This document shows positions 27,737 to 37,760 of a stretch of 64,000 bases of DNA, one piece after another. The DNA lies in NCBI RefSeq assembly GCF_024529955.1, contig NZ_AP024854.1, forward strand, positions 1,798,001-1,862,000, given 5' to 3'. The position numbers were made by a program, and so were the translations under genes. Position 1 is the first letter of the stretch. Every line of letters begins with the position of its first letter. This DNA is from Photobacterium toruni. GTDB taxonomy: Bacteria > Pseudomonadota > Gammaproteobacteria > Enterobacterales > Vibrionaceae. Under the pieces are notes generated by a model that did not search any database, was not told the DNA's origin, and saw only the letters and a program-made list of their open reading frames with translations.

Positions 27737-29494
27737 TTAATCACCAAATTGAATACGATGAAGTTGCGCATAAGCACCATTATGGCTAATTAATTCACCA
27801 TGAGTGCCACGTTCAATAATCTCGCCATCATCAACCACTAGAATCTGATCGGCTTTTTCAATTGTTGATAAACGGTGAGCAATCACTAATACAGTACGAT
27901 TTTTTTGCAACTCATCTAATGCACGTTGAATGGCACGTTCAGATTCGGTATCTAATGCCGATGTTGCTTCATCAAGTACCAGCACTGGTGCATTACGTAA
28001 TAATGCACGAGCAATAGCAAGTCGCTGACGTTGACCACCAGATAAGCTCACACCATTTTCACCAATAACAGTATCTAATCCGTGCTCCATGTCTTTAATA
28101 AAGTCCATCGCATAAGCAAGCTCTGCCACTCGTTCAATATCAGCGCGAGTATATGTTTCACCGCTAGCATAAGCGATATTATTAGCAATAGTGTCATTAA
28201 ATAAATGCACACTTTGCGATACTACCGCAACCTGAGAACGTAGGTTTGATAAAGTATAATCTTGAAGATCAACATTATCTAAGCGTAAGTCACCGGAGTC
28301 GATATCATAGAAACGGGTCAATAAGTTAGCAATGGTACTCTTACCAGAGCCTGAGCGCCCCACAAGCGCCACTGTTTTACCGGCAGGAAGTTCAAAGCTA
28401 ACATTACGTAATGCTGGCGTATCTTTTGTTGGGTAAGTAAAAGTGACATCCTTGACAGATACATCACCGTTAACACGCTCAACTTCATGCTTGCCGTTAT
28501 CTTTTTCAGTTTCTAGATCCATCAAATCAAACAATGTATGACATGCAGCCATACCACGCTGAAACTGAGAAGTCACATTGGTTAACGATTTTAATGGACG
28601 CATCAAGCCAAACATCGCACCAAATACTACCGCAAAGGTACCCGGTGTTAATGTTTCTCGTAATGATGGCGTGTTAGCTAAAATCAGTACTACAACTAAT
28701 GCAATTGAAGCAATAATTTGAATAATCGGGTTAGCTATCGCCTGCGCTGATACTAACTTCATCGATTGGCGGCGCATTAAATTACTTACATAATCAAAAC
28801 GTTCCTTCTCAACATCTTGACCACCATAACTTAATACAACTTTATGCCCTTTTAGCATTTGCTCTGCTGATGAGGTTACTGAACCCATCGCATCTTGCAT
28901 ACTACGTGAGATTTTACGGAATCGTTTTGAAACAATACTAATGCTAATAGCAACAACGGGGGCGATAACAATCAAAATCGCGGATAGCTGCCAACTATTC
29001 CAAAACATTAATACCATTAAGCCAATAATCGATGCCCCTTCACGCACAATACTCACCAAAGCACTACTGGTCGCAGAAGCTACTTGTTCTGAGTCATAAG
29101 TAATGCGTGACAATAGTGCACCGGATGCTTCTTTATCAAAAAACGCAACGGGCATTTTCATAAAGTGCTGGAATAGTTGGCGACGAAGATTCATTACGAC
29201 GTTACCAGATACCCAAGATAAACAGTAGGTTGATACAAAGCCACTCGCGCCACGCATGATCATTAAGCCAACAAGATAAATTGGCATCATGGCAAGAAAA
29301 CCCGAATCCATGCTATCAAAACCACCAAAACTTTTATCAAGTAATGGTTTGATCATTGATAGCATTAAGGTATCACCTGCCGCATTTATGATCAGCGCAA
29401 TAACAGCGACAATAATGCCCGCTTTATAGATCTTGATATAAGGCCACAGTCTTTTATAAGTATCTTTGGTCGATTTTTCTGTTAATTGCGTCAT
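27737..29494 (-). CDS. msbA: MsbA, lipid A flippase ABC transporter
   Basis: 585 residues from the ATG at 29494; a TTG three codons earlier is the alternative, and neither has a strong ribosome binding site. It is a half transporter with six membrane helices (about 20-310) and a nucleotide-binding domain with Walker [13 protein letters not shown], signature [18 protein letters not shown] and Walker [13 protein letters not shown]. It closely follows E. coli MsbA, including [29 protein letters not shown] in part. It flips core-lipid A across the inner membrane. comEC lies 138 bases upstream on the same strand. Confidence 0.95.
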   Translation of the reverse strand: MTQLTEKSTKDTYKRLWPYIKIYKAGIIVAVIALIINAAGDTLMLSMIKPLLDKSFGGFDSMDSGFLAMMPIYLVGLMIMRGASGFVSTYCLSWVSGNVVMNLRRQLFQHFMKMPVAFFDKEASGALLSRITYDSEQVASATSSALVSIVREGASIIGLMVLMFWNSWQLSAILIVIAPVVAISISIVSKRFRKISRSMQDAMGSVTSSAEQMLKGHKVVLSYGGQDVEKERFDYVSNLMRRQSMKLVSAQAIANPIIQIIASIALVVVLILANTPSLRETLTPGTFAVVFGAMFGLMRPLKSLTNVTSQFQRGMAACHTLFDLMDLETEKDNGKHEVERVNGDVSVKDVTFTYPTKDTPALRNVSFELPAGKTVALVGRSGSGKSTIANLLTRFYDIDSGDLRLDNVDLQDYTLSNLRSQVAVVSQSVHLFNDTIANNIAYASGETYTRADIERVAELAYAMDFIKDMEHGLDTVIGENGVSLSGGQRQRLAIARALLRNAPVLVLDEATSALDTESERAIQRALDELQKNRTVLVIAHRLSTIEKADQILVVDDGEIIERGTHGELISHNGAYAQLHRIQFGD

Positions 29495-29632
29495 GAATGC
29501 CAATTTTGATAAAATACAATGCCGCTATTCTACCCTTAAGATTGCTATCAACCAAATTTGTCCACAATCCTTTTTTCTTAAACTGCTTTTTATGCTCATA
29601 AAAACAACATTGAACAATCAGTTATTGCCATT

Positions 29633-31930
29633 TTACTCTTTGGCTAACCAATTAGGTCGATACCATGCTTGAGAATAATGATAACGTTGTTGTTTAACGC
29701 TATAGTTATTCTCAAGCATTGTTACGGATACTTGGCCACTATCTTGAGTACTAATCCAATCTATATTATTGGCTTGGTAACGCTGTTTAATCGCCGCTGA
29801 TGGTAATCCCCAAGGATTAAAGTAGCCAATTGATACCACAGCTAATGATGGTTGAACCGCATCAAGTAAAGTTTGTGTTGAAGAAGTACTGCTACCATGG
29901 TGTGGCACAACCATAATATCAGCCTGCCAATCCTGAGTTTGCATTAACATCACAAGCTCAGATTTTGCATCAATATCTCCAGTTAATAATACACTTGGAC
30001 CACTGCCACCTACCGCTTGAATATGAATAACACAAGAATCTGAATTCATTGCGCGTGGCATCATTCTTGGTGGCCATTTAACTGAAAACTCAAGTCCCTG
30101 CCATTGCCATCGTTGCCCCATAATACAAGCAGAAAAACCATGGCGTTGATCGCTACTGTATTTATTCGGTGGTTGATAACGTTGTATAAGATAATCACTA
30201 CCGCCAGCATGATCATTATCAGCATGACTCAAAATGAGCCCATCAACCTGCGTTATTCCTTTATGAGCTAATACGGGTTCAATGACAGACTGTGCAACAC
30301 TCTTTTCTTCCCAAGCATTACCAGTATCATAAATAAAAACCTGTTGTTGCTTTTCTATTAATATTGCTAATCCATGCCCAACATCTAATACAGTCATCGT
30401 CCATTGTGGTTGGTTATTATTTCGACTCTCCCACCACAAACTAAACACAATAAAAATAATACTGATATAAAACCAACAAAAATACTTCAATGGTAATAAT
30501 GGCCATACAACAGTAATCATTGCAATGACTACCAATAATAATGTCATTGATGCAGGTAACATCATCCATGCACCATTACTCCATGCCGCAATATTTAAAA
30601 TAGGTATTAATGAGAAATCGGCCAATAACCAAAATAGTGACGATAACCATGGCCACCATACGGTTATTACACCCATCAAAACAAAAGGAACAGTTACAAA
30701 ACTAACCCAAGGGACCGCAATTAAATTAGTAAATGGTGCAGCAAGAGAAAAGCCACCAAACCACCACCACTGAATGGGTAGCATTAACAATAATAAATAT
30801 CCCTGCACCTTGAATAAAGACTTTATGCGTTGATACCATCGTTGTTGCCAAGATAACGTGATCATGGTCGGTGAGTTTTCAATGATAAACATAACTAAAA
30901 AAATAATAACCGCACTGAATGACAACCAAAATCCAGCGCTATAACTGACAAAAGGGTCCCAAAACAAACATAAACCTAACGTAACTAATAATATTTGCCA
31001 AGGTCGCCAATAAATCGCCGTGATACGTAATACTCCAACGATTAAACACATTAATAATGCTCGAATTGTCGGTAAACTAAAACCCGCTAACCATGCATAC
31101 CCAAAAGCAAATAACAGCCCTAAAAGTAAAGGTAACCATAACCAGTAAACCGTTTGTGGTAAGCATAATCGTAAAAGATAACCAAGCCACCACCCGATTA
31201 ACATTGCAAGTCCAATATGTAGCCCTGAAATTGCTAATAAGTGCGCTAATCCACTATCACGTAAATCAATCCAATCTTGAGTTTCAAGCCCATCTCTTAA
31301 ACCAAATGTTAAAGCTGTTAAATAGCTTTGATAGCGCAGGCTCTTTAATAAAGGAGTTACGTTATCTAACCATTTTTGGCGAAAAGATACTGAAGAAGAT
31401 AATCGCATTGGTAACTTATCGCCGCTAATAACCACAGCACGCCCATGAAGACTACGACTTAATGCATGTTGCTCTCGATCAAAACCGGCTTGATTCACAC
31501 GCCCAACAATACGACTCAACCTAACAGGTAAACGCCATATTTGTCCTTGTTTTAATATTGGCGCGTCTTTCCAAAAAACCATTAAGTGCAATGGCGATAC
31601 AAAATCAACATTTGGCGAATGTAAATTTAGCACTTTCGCCTCAAAATTCTCAGAGGGTATATTTTCATTAAAAAGCGTACTAATGCTTACATCTATGGTA
31701 GTATTAAAACTGTTTATTGGGATACTATCAATATTGTTAATATATTGATTAGCATCAAAAACAGCCCAGAATATAGCAAGTGAAAAGCAAATAAAAATAA
31801 CGCTTCGGTACACCATAAACATAATGGCACCAAAAACTATTATTAATAGTAAACACCAATATGGTGGTAATGTGTTGAATAAATGTAACGACAGATAGCC
31901 GCTAATACTTGCTATAAATATTTGAACCAT
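29633..31930 (-). CDS. comEC: ComEC/Rec2, DNA-uptake channel
   Basis: 765 residues, the usual size. An N-terminal soluble domain (about 60-180) is followed by the polytopic competence domain (about 190-520) with LLAISGLHIGLAMLI, AGFSLPTIRALLMC and SYSAGFWLSFSAV. The C-terminal metallo-beta-lactamase domain has LSHADNDHAGG and VVPHHGSSTSS. In Vibrio the homologue carries single-stranded DNA into the cytoplasm during natural transformation. In E. coli the homologue ycaI also sits beside msbA. Divergent from the DUF2062 gene with 28 bases between, so the promoters are close or overlapping. Confidence 0.93.
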   Translation of the reverse strand: MVQIFIASISGYLSLHLFNTLPPYWCLLLIIVFGAIMFMVYRSVIFICFSLAIFWAVFDANQYINNIDSIPINSFNTTIDVSISTLFNENIPSENFEAKVLNLHSPNVDFVSPLHLMVFWKDAPILKQGQIWRLPVRLSRIVGRVNQAGFDREQHALSRSLHGRAVVISGDKLPMRLSSSVSFRQKWLDNVTPLLKSLRYQSYLTALTFGLRDGLETQDWIDLRDSGLAHLLAISGLHIGLAMLIGWWLGYLLRLCLPQTVYWLWLPLLLGLLFAFGYAWLAGFSLPTIRALLMCLIVGVLRITAIYWRPWQILLVTLGLCLFWDPFVSYSAGFWLSFSAVIIFLVMFIIENSPTMITLSWQQRWYQRIKSLFKVQGYLLLLMLPIQWWWFGGFSLAAPFTNLIAVPWVSFVTVPFVLMGVITVWWPWLSSLFWLLADFSLIPILNIAAWSNGAWMMLPASMTLLLVVIAMITVVWPLLPLKYFCWFYISIIFIVFSLWWESRNNNQPQWTMTVLDVGHGLAILIEKQQQVFIYDTGNAWEEKSVAQSVIEPVLAHKGITQVDGLILSHADNDHAGGSDYLIQRYQPPNKYSSDQRHGFSACIMGQRWQWQGLEFSVKWPPRMMPRAMNSDSCVIHIQAVGGSGPSVLLTGDIDAKSELVMLMQTQDWQADIMVVPHHGSSTSSTQTLLDAVQPSLAVVSIGYFNPWGLPSAAIKQRYQANNIDWISTQDSGQVSVTMLENNYSVKQQRYHYSQAWYRPNWLAKE

Positions 31931-31958
31931 ATGGCCTTAGCCAGTCAAAAAAAAGATT

Positions 31959-32483
31959 ATGCCAAGACATTTTATTAAAAAATTTTTGCCTAGCCATGAA
32001 GTAATTAAACGCCAAAAAGCGTTAAAGATATTTGGCAATCTACTTTATAACCCTAACTTATGGTGTTTAAACCGTCGTTCAGCGTCTGGTGCATTTGCGG
32101 TTGGGTTGTTTATGGCTTTTGTTCCACTTCCAAGTCAAATGTTAATGGCTGCAGGTCTTGCTATTATGTTTGGCGTAAATTTACCGTTATCCGTCGCACT
32201 AGTGTGGGTAAGTAACCCCGTCACAATGCCGGTGCTGTTTTATGGTGCTTATAAACTAGGTGCTTGGGTACTGCATAGTCCTGATGTTGGTTTCCACTTT
32301 GAGTTAACATGGGATTTCCTTTTAAATCAGATGAGCCAAATCGGTCCACCGTTCTTATTGGGTTGTTTTATCTGCAGTGTTTTGAGTGCATCTATCGGCT
32401 ATTTTGGGATTCGATGGCTATGGCGCTATTCCGTAGTACGTAGTTGGAATCGACGTAAATTCCGTATTCCTAAAACGCGTTAA
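31959..32483 (+). CDS. DUF2062 membrane protein
   Basis: 174 residues with three or four hydrophobic segments. The family hallmarks are RRSASGAFAVGLFMAFVPLPSQML, and NLPLSVALVWVSNPVTMPVLFYGAYKLG in the second part, with a short basic N-terminus and C-terminus. DUF2062 proteins are found in many proteobacteria beside comEC or msbA; the function is unknown. It lies next to comEC in divergent orientation and is followed by a hairpin. Confidence 0.88.
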   Translation: MPRHFIKKFLPSHEVIKRQKALKIFGNLLYNPNLWCLNRRSASGAFAVGLFMAFVPLPSQMLMAAGLAIMFGVNLPLSVALVWVSNPVTMPVLFYGAYKLGAWVLHSPDVGFHFELTWDFLLNQMSQIGPPFLLGCFICSVLSASIGYFGIRWLWRYSVVRSWNRRKFRIPKTR

Positions 32484-32784
32484 ACGTTGTTTTGTTATAA
32501 CAATAAAACTCTGTAAGCATGGAGTTTTATTGTTAACTTACATTTTTTTGAGAAACCACCTCCATCATTTAAGCTTCCATATATTCAACTCTCACAATTA
32601 TTAGACCTAACGCACATTTATTTTTCTTATAACGACAGCAAAAACTTATATTGCTAATTAGTTGCACTTAATTCCTAGTAATTGTTATTGTTCAGTCTAC
32701 TATTTAAAAATAGAATACAGCCTTAAATAGCAGTAACTTACAAAAATTTAATATGCACTACTAATTTTATTAAAGGGAAATAAA
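32484..32784. other. Intergenic region between the DUF2062 and HdeD-like genes
   Basis: 301 AT-rich bases. It contains an inverted repeat at 32499-32534 with arms AACAATAAAACTC and GAGTTTTATTGTT (loop ten bases), probably the terminator of the DUF2062 gene though no T run follows it. The rest should hold the promoter of the HdeD-like gene; nothing more is recognisable. Confidence 0.6.
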
Positions 32785-33342
32785 ATGGAAAACCCAGTAA
32801 AAAATCTACTTACAAAAGGTTGGAAATGGTTTGTTATCGTTGGTGTAATTGTTACTTTAGCCGGTATTTTTGCAATTAGTTTACCTGTCGCGGCAGGTAT
32901 GACAATCACAACAATTATTGGTGTGATCTTCTTAGTCATTGGTTTAGTACAGGTCTACCACACCTTTAGTATTCCACAATGGAAAACTAAAATTTGGTAT
33001 GTCATTAGTGCGCTATTTTATCTCATTGGTGGATTATTCATTTTAGGACAGCCATTTATTGGCTTAGTTACCATTACCGTACTGATGATTGCTACAATGG
33101 TATTTAATGGTATAACACGAATGATGTTTGGCTTTAGCAGTCGAGAGCACCTTGCAGGCTGGCGTTGGATTGTCTTTAGTGGTTTATTATCAACAGCAAT
33201 TGGTATCTATTTCTTTAATTTAATGCATAACCCAGAATTCTCAATGTCACTATTAGGTATTTTTGTTGGGGTTTCATTAATATTTGAAGGTATTAGTTTT
33301 ATTTTCATTGGCTCACAAATGAAAAAAGCCCTTCTTAAATAA
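32785..33342 (+). CDS. HdeD/DUF308 family membrane protein
   Basis: 185 residues with six predicted membrane helices in two similar halves, as in the HdeD family (WKWFVIVGVIVTLAGIFAIS, TTIIGVIFLVIGLVQVYHTF, ALFYLIGGLFIL, VLMIATMVFNGITRM, WIVFSGLLSTAIGIYFF, GIFVGVSLIFEGISFIFIG). E. coli HdeD supports acid resistance at high cell density, but that role is not shown for distant relatives. AAGGG lies seven to eight bases before the ATG. Single-gene transcript ending in a hairpin. Confidence 0.85.
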   Translation: MENPVKNLLTKGWKWFVIVGVIVTLAGIFAISLPVAAGMTITTIIGVIFLVIGLVQVYHTFSIPQWKTKIWYVISALFYLIGGLFILGQPFIGLVTITVLMIATMVFNGITRMMFGFSSREHLAGWRWIVFSGLLSTAIGIYFFNLMHNPEFSMSLLGIFVGVSLIFEGISFIFIGSQMKKALLK

Positions 33343-33366
33343 AGATTATCCACTAATAATAATGAC

Positions 33367-33396
33367 AAAGGCTTCAGTTAACTACTGAAGCTTTTT
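33367..33396 (+). terminator. Terminator after HdeD-like gene
   Basis: Stem GCTTCAGT/ACTGAAGC with loop TAACT, followed by TTTTTCTTT. Confidence 0.85.
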
Positions 33397-33530
33397 CTTT
33401 ATAAATCAAAAAGTAATCAACAAAAAAACATAATCGACAAATCATTTTCATCATAATTTCTTATAAAAACATTGCCTTTAGTTATAAATTTCAGTAAAAG
33501 TGTGTTTTTTATACTTGGGCGATACTATTG

Positions 33531-33953
33531 ATGGGTTACCTGACTCTATTTAGTTTACTGCTAAACGTTTGGCTAATAAGCTCAACGAGCATGGTTGTTC
33601 CTGTAACACTCACCCAGTATACTTTACATAAAGCATCACCTTTCAGCATTACGAACATTCAAGATGACTGGAACGATAATGTCATTATTTTATCGAATAA
33701 TAATCAGACAATACGACAATTATCAAAAATAGATAATAAGAATTTTGTTCCAGCGCTATATTGTGATAATAATGTTGCTAGACAAGCGCACCAAATAACA
33801 AGTCATTATTCTAAACATCAACGGTATTCACATCTTTTTCTTGCTAACTTTCAATACCGTTTTACCCATAGTCGTCGGCAATTACTGTATCTCAATTTCC
33901 GCGACATTTACTTTAATTATGACTCTGACTACAAGGACTACATAGATGCTTGA
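33531..33953 (+). CDS. Orphan protein with N-terminal hydrophobic segment, coupled to a DedA gene
   Basis: 140 residues from the ATG at 33531 (a TTG just before is possible). Residues 1-25 form a signal peptide or anchor (YLTLFSLLLNVWLISS). The rest is polar, rich in Asn, Asp, His, Tyr and Arg, with two cysteine-free halves except one Cys (ALYCDNN). I do not recognise a family. It overlaps the start of the DedA gene by eight bases, so the pair is likely co-translated. The ribosome binding site is weak. Coding status rests on length, signal and overlap. Confidence 0.6.
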   Translation: MGYLTLFSLLLNVWLISSTSMVVPVTLTQYTLHKASPFSITNIQDDWNDNVIILSNNNQTIRQLSKIDNKNFVPALYCDNNVARQAHQITSHYSKHQRYSHLFLANFQYRFTHSRRQLLYLNFRDIYFNYDSDYKDYIDA

Positions 33954-34611
33954 TTCATTTGTATCTATTTTTTCAGCACTATGGCAACAAGATTTTGCAG
34001 CATTACAAAACCCTGAAAGTATTGTAATGATCTATTTTTGTGTCACCTTTGTTATTTGGCTGGAAAGTGCATTTCTACCTGCTGCTCCACTACCTTGTGA
34101 CAGCATTGTTATTTTAGCGGGCACTCTAGGTGCCATGGGTATTATTGACTTTAAACTAATTGTATTTTTATTGATTGTCGCTTCTGCAATTGGTAGTTGG
34201 TTAGCTTATTTACAAGGTCGATGGCTTGACCATTTACCTAAAGTAAAACGATGGGTTGATATGGTTCCACCACATCGAATGCAAACTGTAGATAAGCTAC
34301 TAATTAGACATGGTATTGTGGCATTATTTGCAGCAAGATTTATTCCCGTTGTACGCCCATTATTACCTTTAATGATGGGATTTAGAATTAAGAACCAGGC
34401 ACATTTCTTTCGATTTGCTTGGCTAAGTGCAACAGCTTGGGTACTGCTATTAACCGGTCTCGGTTATTTATTAACGCTGCTACCTGAAAATGTTGCTCGT
34501 GTAACCACAATGGTATTAATGGTTGCACCTTTTGTTACTTTAGGTATTGCTATTATTAGTCTCTTTAGTAGTTGGTTTGTAAAGCGTATCAAAAAAAACA
34601 AAATAGCTTAA
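33946..34611 (+). CDS. DedA-family membrane protein
   Basis: 221 residues. The DedA/SNARE-associated core is visible: IWLESAFLPAAPLPCDSIVILAGTLGA near the N-terminus, ASAIGSWLAYLQGRW, and the amphipathic re-entrant motif FAARFIPVVRPLLPLMMG (the F-x-R-x-x-P-x-x-R pattern). Several helices follow to a basic tail (KRIKKNKIA). DedA proteins move or flip lipids such as undecaprenyl phosphate or phosphatidylethanolamine across the inner membrane. Which member this is cannot be told. It overlaps the preceding orphan gene and ends at a bidirectional terminator. Confidence 0.88.
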   Translation: MLDSFVSIFSALWQQDFAALQNPESIVMIYFCVTFVIWLESAFLPAAPLPCDSIVILAGTLGAMGIIDFKLIVFLLIVASAIGSWLAYLQGRWLDHLPKVKRWVDMVPPHRMQTVDKLLIRHGIVALFAARFIPVVRPLLPLMMGFRIKNQAHFFRFAWLSATAWVLLLTGLGYLLTLLPENVARVTTMVLMVAPFVTLGIAIISLFSSWFVKRIKKNKIA

Positions 34612-34637
34612 TCAACAACTAAAGATTTAATAGCTAT

Positions 34638-34669
34638 AAAAAAACCCGCTAATAGTTAGCGGGTTTTTT
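34638..34669. terminator. Bidirectional terminator between dedA-like and barrel genes
   Basis: Arms ACCCGCTAA and TTAGCGGGT with a three-base loop, flanked by A and T tracts. Confidence 0.9.
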
Positions 34670-34692
34670 ATTATCTGTATACGGGCTTAAAC

Positions 34693-35244
34693 TTAGAAGT
34701 AGAAGCGAGTACCGAATACGATGTTTGTTAGGCTGTCTTTAGCTTTGTTGCCAGAGAACTCAATATCGTCAGTTGCGATGTTGTAGTTAACTTCTGCACT
34801 TAGAGCAACGTTAGGGTTGATGAAGTACTTAACACCAGCTGCTAGTTTAATGTTTAGTGCCCAAGAATCACCATCTTTACCAACATTGCCATCAGTACCA
34901 GTCTTTTCGTTGTAGCTTAGAGCTGCAAGCTCAGTTGCTGCACCAACGTAAGGAACCCAGTTAGTAGTATTAACAAAGTTGTACTCAGTGAATACACCTA
35001 GTTTACCGCTGATTGCATCATTTTCATCTTTAGCAGCAATAGTAGCAGTACCACCTAGCTCCCAGTTGTCTTTAATAAATTTACCGTAAGAACCGTTTAA
35101 GTTTAGATCCCAACCGCTACCTAGTTTAGCATTACCTTGAACACCAATCTCTTGTGTACCAGCTGGAAGTTGAACCGCTGCTTGTGCAGCAACAGGCGCC
35201 ATTACAGCAAAAGCGACTAATAAACCTAGTGCATTCTTTTTCAT
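34693..35244 (-). CDS. Small outer-membrane beta-barrel protein
   Basis: 183 residues from the ATG at 35244, with AGGA six bases upstream; the open frame continues to 35415 but without a better start. The signal peptide MKKNALGLLVAFAVMAPVAA ends near AQA, residue about 22. The mature part has alternating aromatic strands (DLNLNGSYGKF, KLGVFTEYNFV, GVKYFINPNVALSAEVNYNIA) and closes with FGTRFYF, the terminal Phe signature needed for BAM insertion. It resembles eight-stranded opacity/OmpW-like barrels, but the family is not certain. It has a long AT-rich upstream region. Confidence 0.8.
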   Translation of the reverse strand: MKKNALGLLVAFAVMAPVAAQAAVQLPAGTQEIGVQGNAKLGSGWDLNLNGSYGKFIKDNWELGGTATIAAKDENDAISGKLGVFTEYNFVNTTNWVPYVGAATELAALSYNEKTGTDGNVGKDGDSWALNIKLAAGVKYFINPNVALSAEVNYNIATDDIEFSGNKAKDSLTNIVFGTRFYF

Positions 35245-35764
35245 GTTAAATCCTAATTGTTTTGTTTTATTTATTAACAAATAAGTATAGCTGTCTATTA
35301 TAAAATAATGGTTACATCTATAAAAAGAATGAATCCTTTCTAATAACGACAACAACATCTTTGTATTAAGTGATAATAAATTATCACGTAAAAATGCCTC
35401 TGTTAAATTAAACAATATAAATTCACAAAAAAGAACAGTGTTCGTAATTTATATGCCAGATAAATTACTCTTAAAGATTTCAAATAAACATCAAACAGCA
35501 TCAATACTGGGATGTGTCTCTTTTTAGCTGCGTATTTATCAAAAAAAAACAAAACAAAAACTGTAAGCATAAAAAAAAACAATTTAAAAAAAGCCATAAA
35601 TATCACTTTTACGGTCATATAGTAACCAAATAAATCATATTTCATTCGAAATGAGCATGGATTTATTCTATTTTTATTTTTATTTATCCTCTAAAAATGA
35701 ACTTATTCTTAAAAATGAGTCAATAACTAACATCTTTCGCCATTAGCGCTTTTATTATTCTATT
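35245..35764. other. Long AT-rich region upstream of the barrel gene
   Basis: 520 bases with no convincing gene. The minus strand contains several long T tracts (on the plus strand, A runs near 35540-35600). A near-perfect palindrome lies at 35370-35387, 126 bases before the barrel start. The size suggests a long leader or a multi-input promoter for the barrel gene. Confidence 0.6.
35370..35387. promoter_or_regulatory. Palindromic operator candidate
   Basis: GTGATAAT-AA-ATTATCAC, an uninterrupted 8+8 palindrome with a two-base spacer. It resembles the Vibrio Fur half-site pair (TGATAAT-N-ATTATCA) but has one base more in the spacer, so Fur binding is only a suggestion. Confidence 0.45.
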
Positions 35765-35793
35765 AAAAAGCGGAGTATCATAATACTCCGCTT
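35765..35793 (-). terminator. Terminator of the lolCDE operon
   Basis: Stem AAGCGGAGTA/TACTCCGCTT with a six-base loop, ending on the minus strand in CTTTTTAATA, 33 bases after the lolE stop. Confidence 0.88.
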
Positions 35794-35826
35794 CCCAAAT
35801 AGCAGAACAACAATTAATTATTTCTA

Positions 35827-37071
35827 TTACTTAGCACTCAATACTCGAGCGGGTTGCAATCGACTTGCTCGAGTTGCCGGATACCATGTTGCAATTAAAC
35901 TCAATACTACCGCAGTCGTAGTAACAATCACAACATCGTGCCATGCTAATTGTGTTGGAAGAAAATCCACAAAATAAATATCTCCTGACAAGAATCTATG
36001 CCCTATGATTTTCTCTATTACTCGAACAATATGCGTCAAGTTAACCGCAATTAATGAACCAAATAACGAACCAATAATGCTGCCAAGTACACCAGACAAT
36101 ACGCCATGCCAAACAAAGATAGATTTAATCAGTCGATCAGTCGCTCCCATAGTGCGTAAAATAGCAATATCAGCAGCACGATCTTTTACAGCCATCATTA
36201 GTGTTGAGACAATATTAAAACATGCAACACCAATTACCAGTACCATCACTAAATACATAATGGTACGTACCATTTGAATATCGCGGTATAAATAACCGTA
36301 TTTTTGTGTCCAACTTTTAAGATAAACATAAACAGGTAATGTATCACCCACTTCTTTAACGATTTGTTGGGCATTAAGTACATTATCAACATTCATTTCG
36401 ATACCAGAGACGCCCTCTCCCATATCTAAATATTGCTGTGCATCTTTTAATGGAACAATTGCTAAACTATGATCAATTTGCCCCCCTAATGCGAGCAAAC
36501 CAACAACTTGTAACCGAATACGCTTGGGAGCTCTTAATTTCATTTGAGGATCAGTGTTGGGAATCATTGCTGTGATCCAATCACCAACTTTTAACTGAAG
36601 TTTAGTCGCAACACCTTGCCCTAAAATAACCTCACGTTTACCCGCAGTAAAAGTAGCCCATGCATTATTTTTAACATAGCGTGGCAATTCACTGACTTTA
36701 AGTTGTTCTTTTGGGTCTACCCCACGAACAGCAACAGCTTTAAGTTTATCGCCTCTTTCAAGCAACGCCGTAAATTCAACATAAGGTGCAGCAGCAGTAA
36801 TATCAGGATGCTGTTCTACTTGCTTTAATAAAGGTTTCCAATTTTTCAACGGTGGTTCTACAGCTTGTAATTCACCTTGAGGAATAACAGAAAGTACTCG
36901 AGTTTGTAACTCACGCTCAAAACCATTCATGGCTGACAAACCAATAATGATCACTGCGACACCGACAGCAATACCGAGCATTGAAGACAAAGAGATAAAC
37001 GACACCATTCGATTTCGTTTTTTAGAACGATTAAAACGACTGCCTATATAAAGAGATAACGGACGAAACAT
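35827..37071 (-). CDS. lolE: LolE, lipoprotein-releasing ABC transporter permease
   Basis: 414 residues. One N-terminal helix (about 22-45), a large periplasmic MacB-like domain (about 46-265), then three helices at the C-terminus (MYLVMVLVIGVACFNIV, GVLSGVLGSIIGSLFGSLIA, VVIVTTTAVVLSLIATWY). Family marks are SAMNGFERELQTRVLSVIPQ and ADIAILRTMGATDRLIKSIF. LolE receives mature outer-membrane lipoproteins in the inner membrane. The start overlaps the lolD stop as TAATG. It is named LolE by gene order; it shares its fold with LolC. Confidence 0.92.
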   Translation of the reverse strand: MFRPLSLYIGSRFNRSKKRNRMVSFISLSSMLGIAVGVAVIIIGLSAMNGFERELQTRVLSVIPQGELQAVEPPLKNWKPLLKQVEQHPDITAAAPYVEFTALLERGDKLKAVAVRGVDPKEQLKVSELPRYVKNNAWATFTAGKREVILGQGVATKLQLKVGDWITAMIPNTDPQMKLRAPKRIRLQVVGLLALGGQIDHSLAIVPLKDAQQYLDMGEGVSGIEMNVDNVLNAQQIVKEVGDTLPVYVYLKSWTQKYGYLYRDIQMVRTIMYLVMVLVIGVACFNIVSTLMMAVKDRAADIAILRTMGATDRLIKSIFVWHGVLSGVLGSIIGSLFGSLIAVNLTHIVRVIEKIIGHRFLSGDIYFVDFLPTQLAWHDVVIVTTTAVVLSLIATWYPATRASRLQPARVLSAK

Positions 37072-37760
37072 TACTTATCCTTAACCTCTGCTAAAATGCC
37101 ATCTTGCATAAACATACAACGATCAAGTTTTGATGCTAATTGCATGTCATGGGTCACAACTAGAAATGCTGTACCTGATTCAATATTAAGCTTACGCATT
37201 AGATCATAAATATCTAATGCTGTTTGATGATCTAAATTACCCGTTGGTTCATCTGCCAATACAATTGCAGGGTTATTCACTAAAGCACGAGCAATGGCAA
37301 CTCGTTGACGCTCTCCCCCACTCAGTTCAGATGGACGATGATCAAACCGATGGTTTAACCCCACCATCTCTAACATATCTTGAGCACGAGTTCGAGCTTC
37401 ACTAATCGCAACCCCACCAATTAATAACGGCATTGCTACATTTTCAGTCGCTGTAAAATCAGCCAATAAATGGTGAAATTGATATACAAAGCCAATATCT
37501 TGATTACGAATTTTTGCTTGTTTATTGGAGTTTAATGTATCTAACCGCTGTCCTTTGAAAAACACTTCGCCATTAGTGGGTTCATCTAATGAACCAAGAA
37601 TATGCAACAACGTACTCTTACCTGAGCCAGAAGAACCAACAATTGCCACCAGCTCATGATCAGCAATATCAATATTAACCTGCTTCAATACTTCAGTTTG
37701 TAACTGACCCTCTTGATAAGTTTTACATAATTGATTACAAGATAATAATGGATTATTCAT
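37071..37760 (-). CDS. lolD: LolD, ATPase of the lipoprotein-releasing system
   Basis: 229 residues from the ATG at 37760 ([18 protein letters not shown]), which aligns with the E. coli LolD start; the open frame reaches 37796 inside lolC. Walker A is [14 protein letters not shown], the LolD-specific stretch [20 protein letters not shown], signature [15 protein letters not shown] and Walker [12 protein letters not shown]. It powers transfer of lipoproteins to LolA. It overlaps lolC by eight bases and lolE by one, a fully coupled operon. Confidence 0.95.
   Translation of the reverse strand: MNNPLLSCNQLCKTYQEGQLQTEVLKQVNIDIADHELVAIVGSSGSGKSTLLHILGSLDEPTNGEVFFKGQRLDTLNSNKQAKIRNQDIGFVYQFHHLLADFTATENVAMPLLIGGVAISEARTRAQDMLEMVGLNHRFDHRPSELSGGERQRVAIARALVNNPAIVLADEPTGNLDHQTALDIYDLMRKLNIESGTAFLVVTHDMQLASKLDRCMFMQDGILAEVKDK

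Noticed and set aside
35245..35415. 57-residue extension of the outer-membrane barrel protein
   Set aside because: It would bury a clear signal peptide that starts at 35244 with a ribosome binding site.
35403..35645. Open frame of 80 residues on the minus strand
   Set aside because: It consists mostly of Phe, Leu and Val encoded by T tracts, has no ribosome binding site and no family; it reads as AT-rich noncoding sequence.
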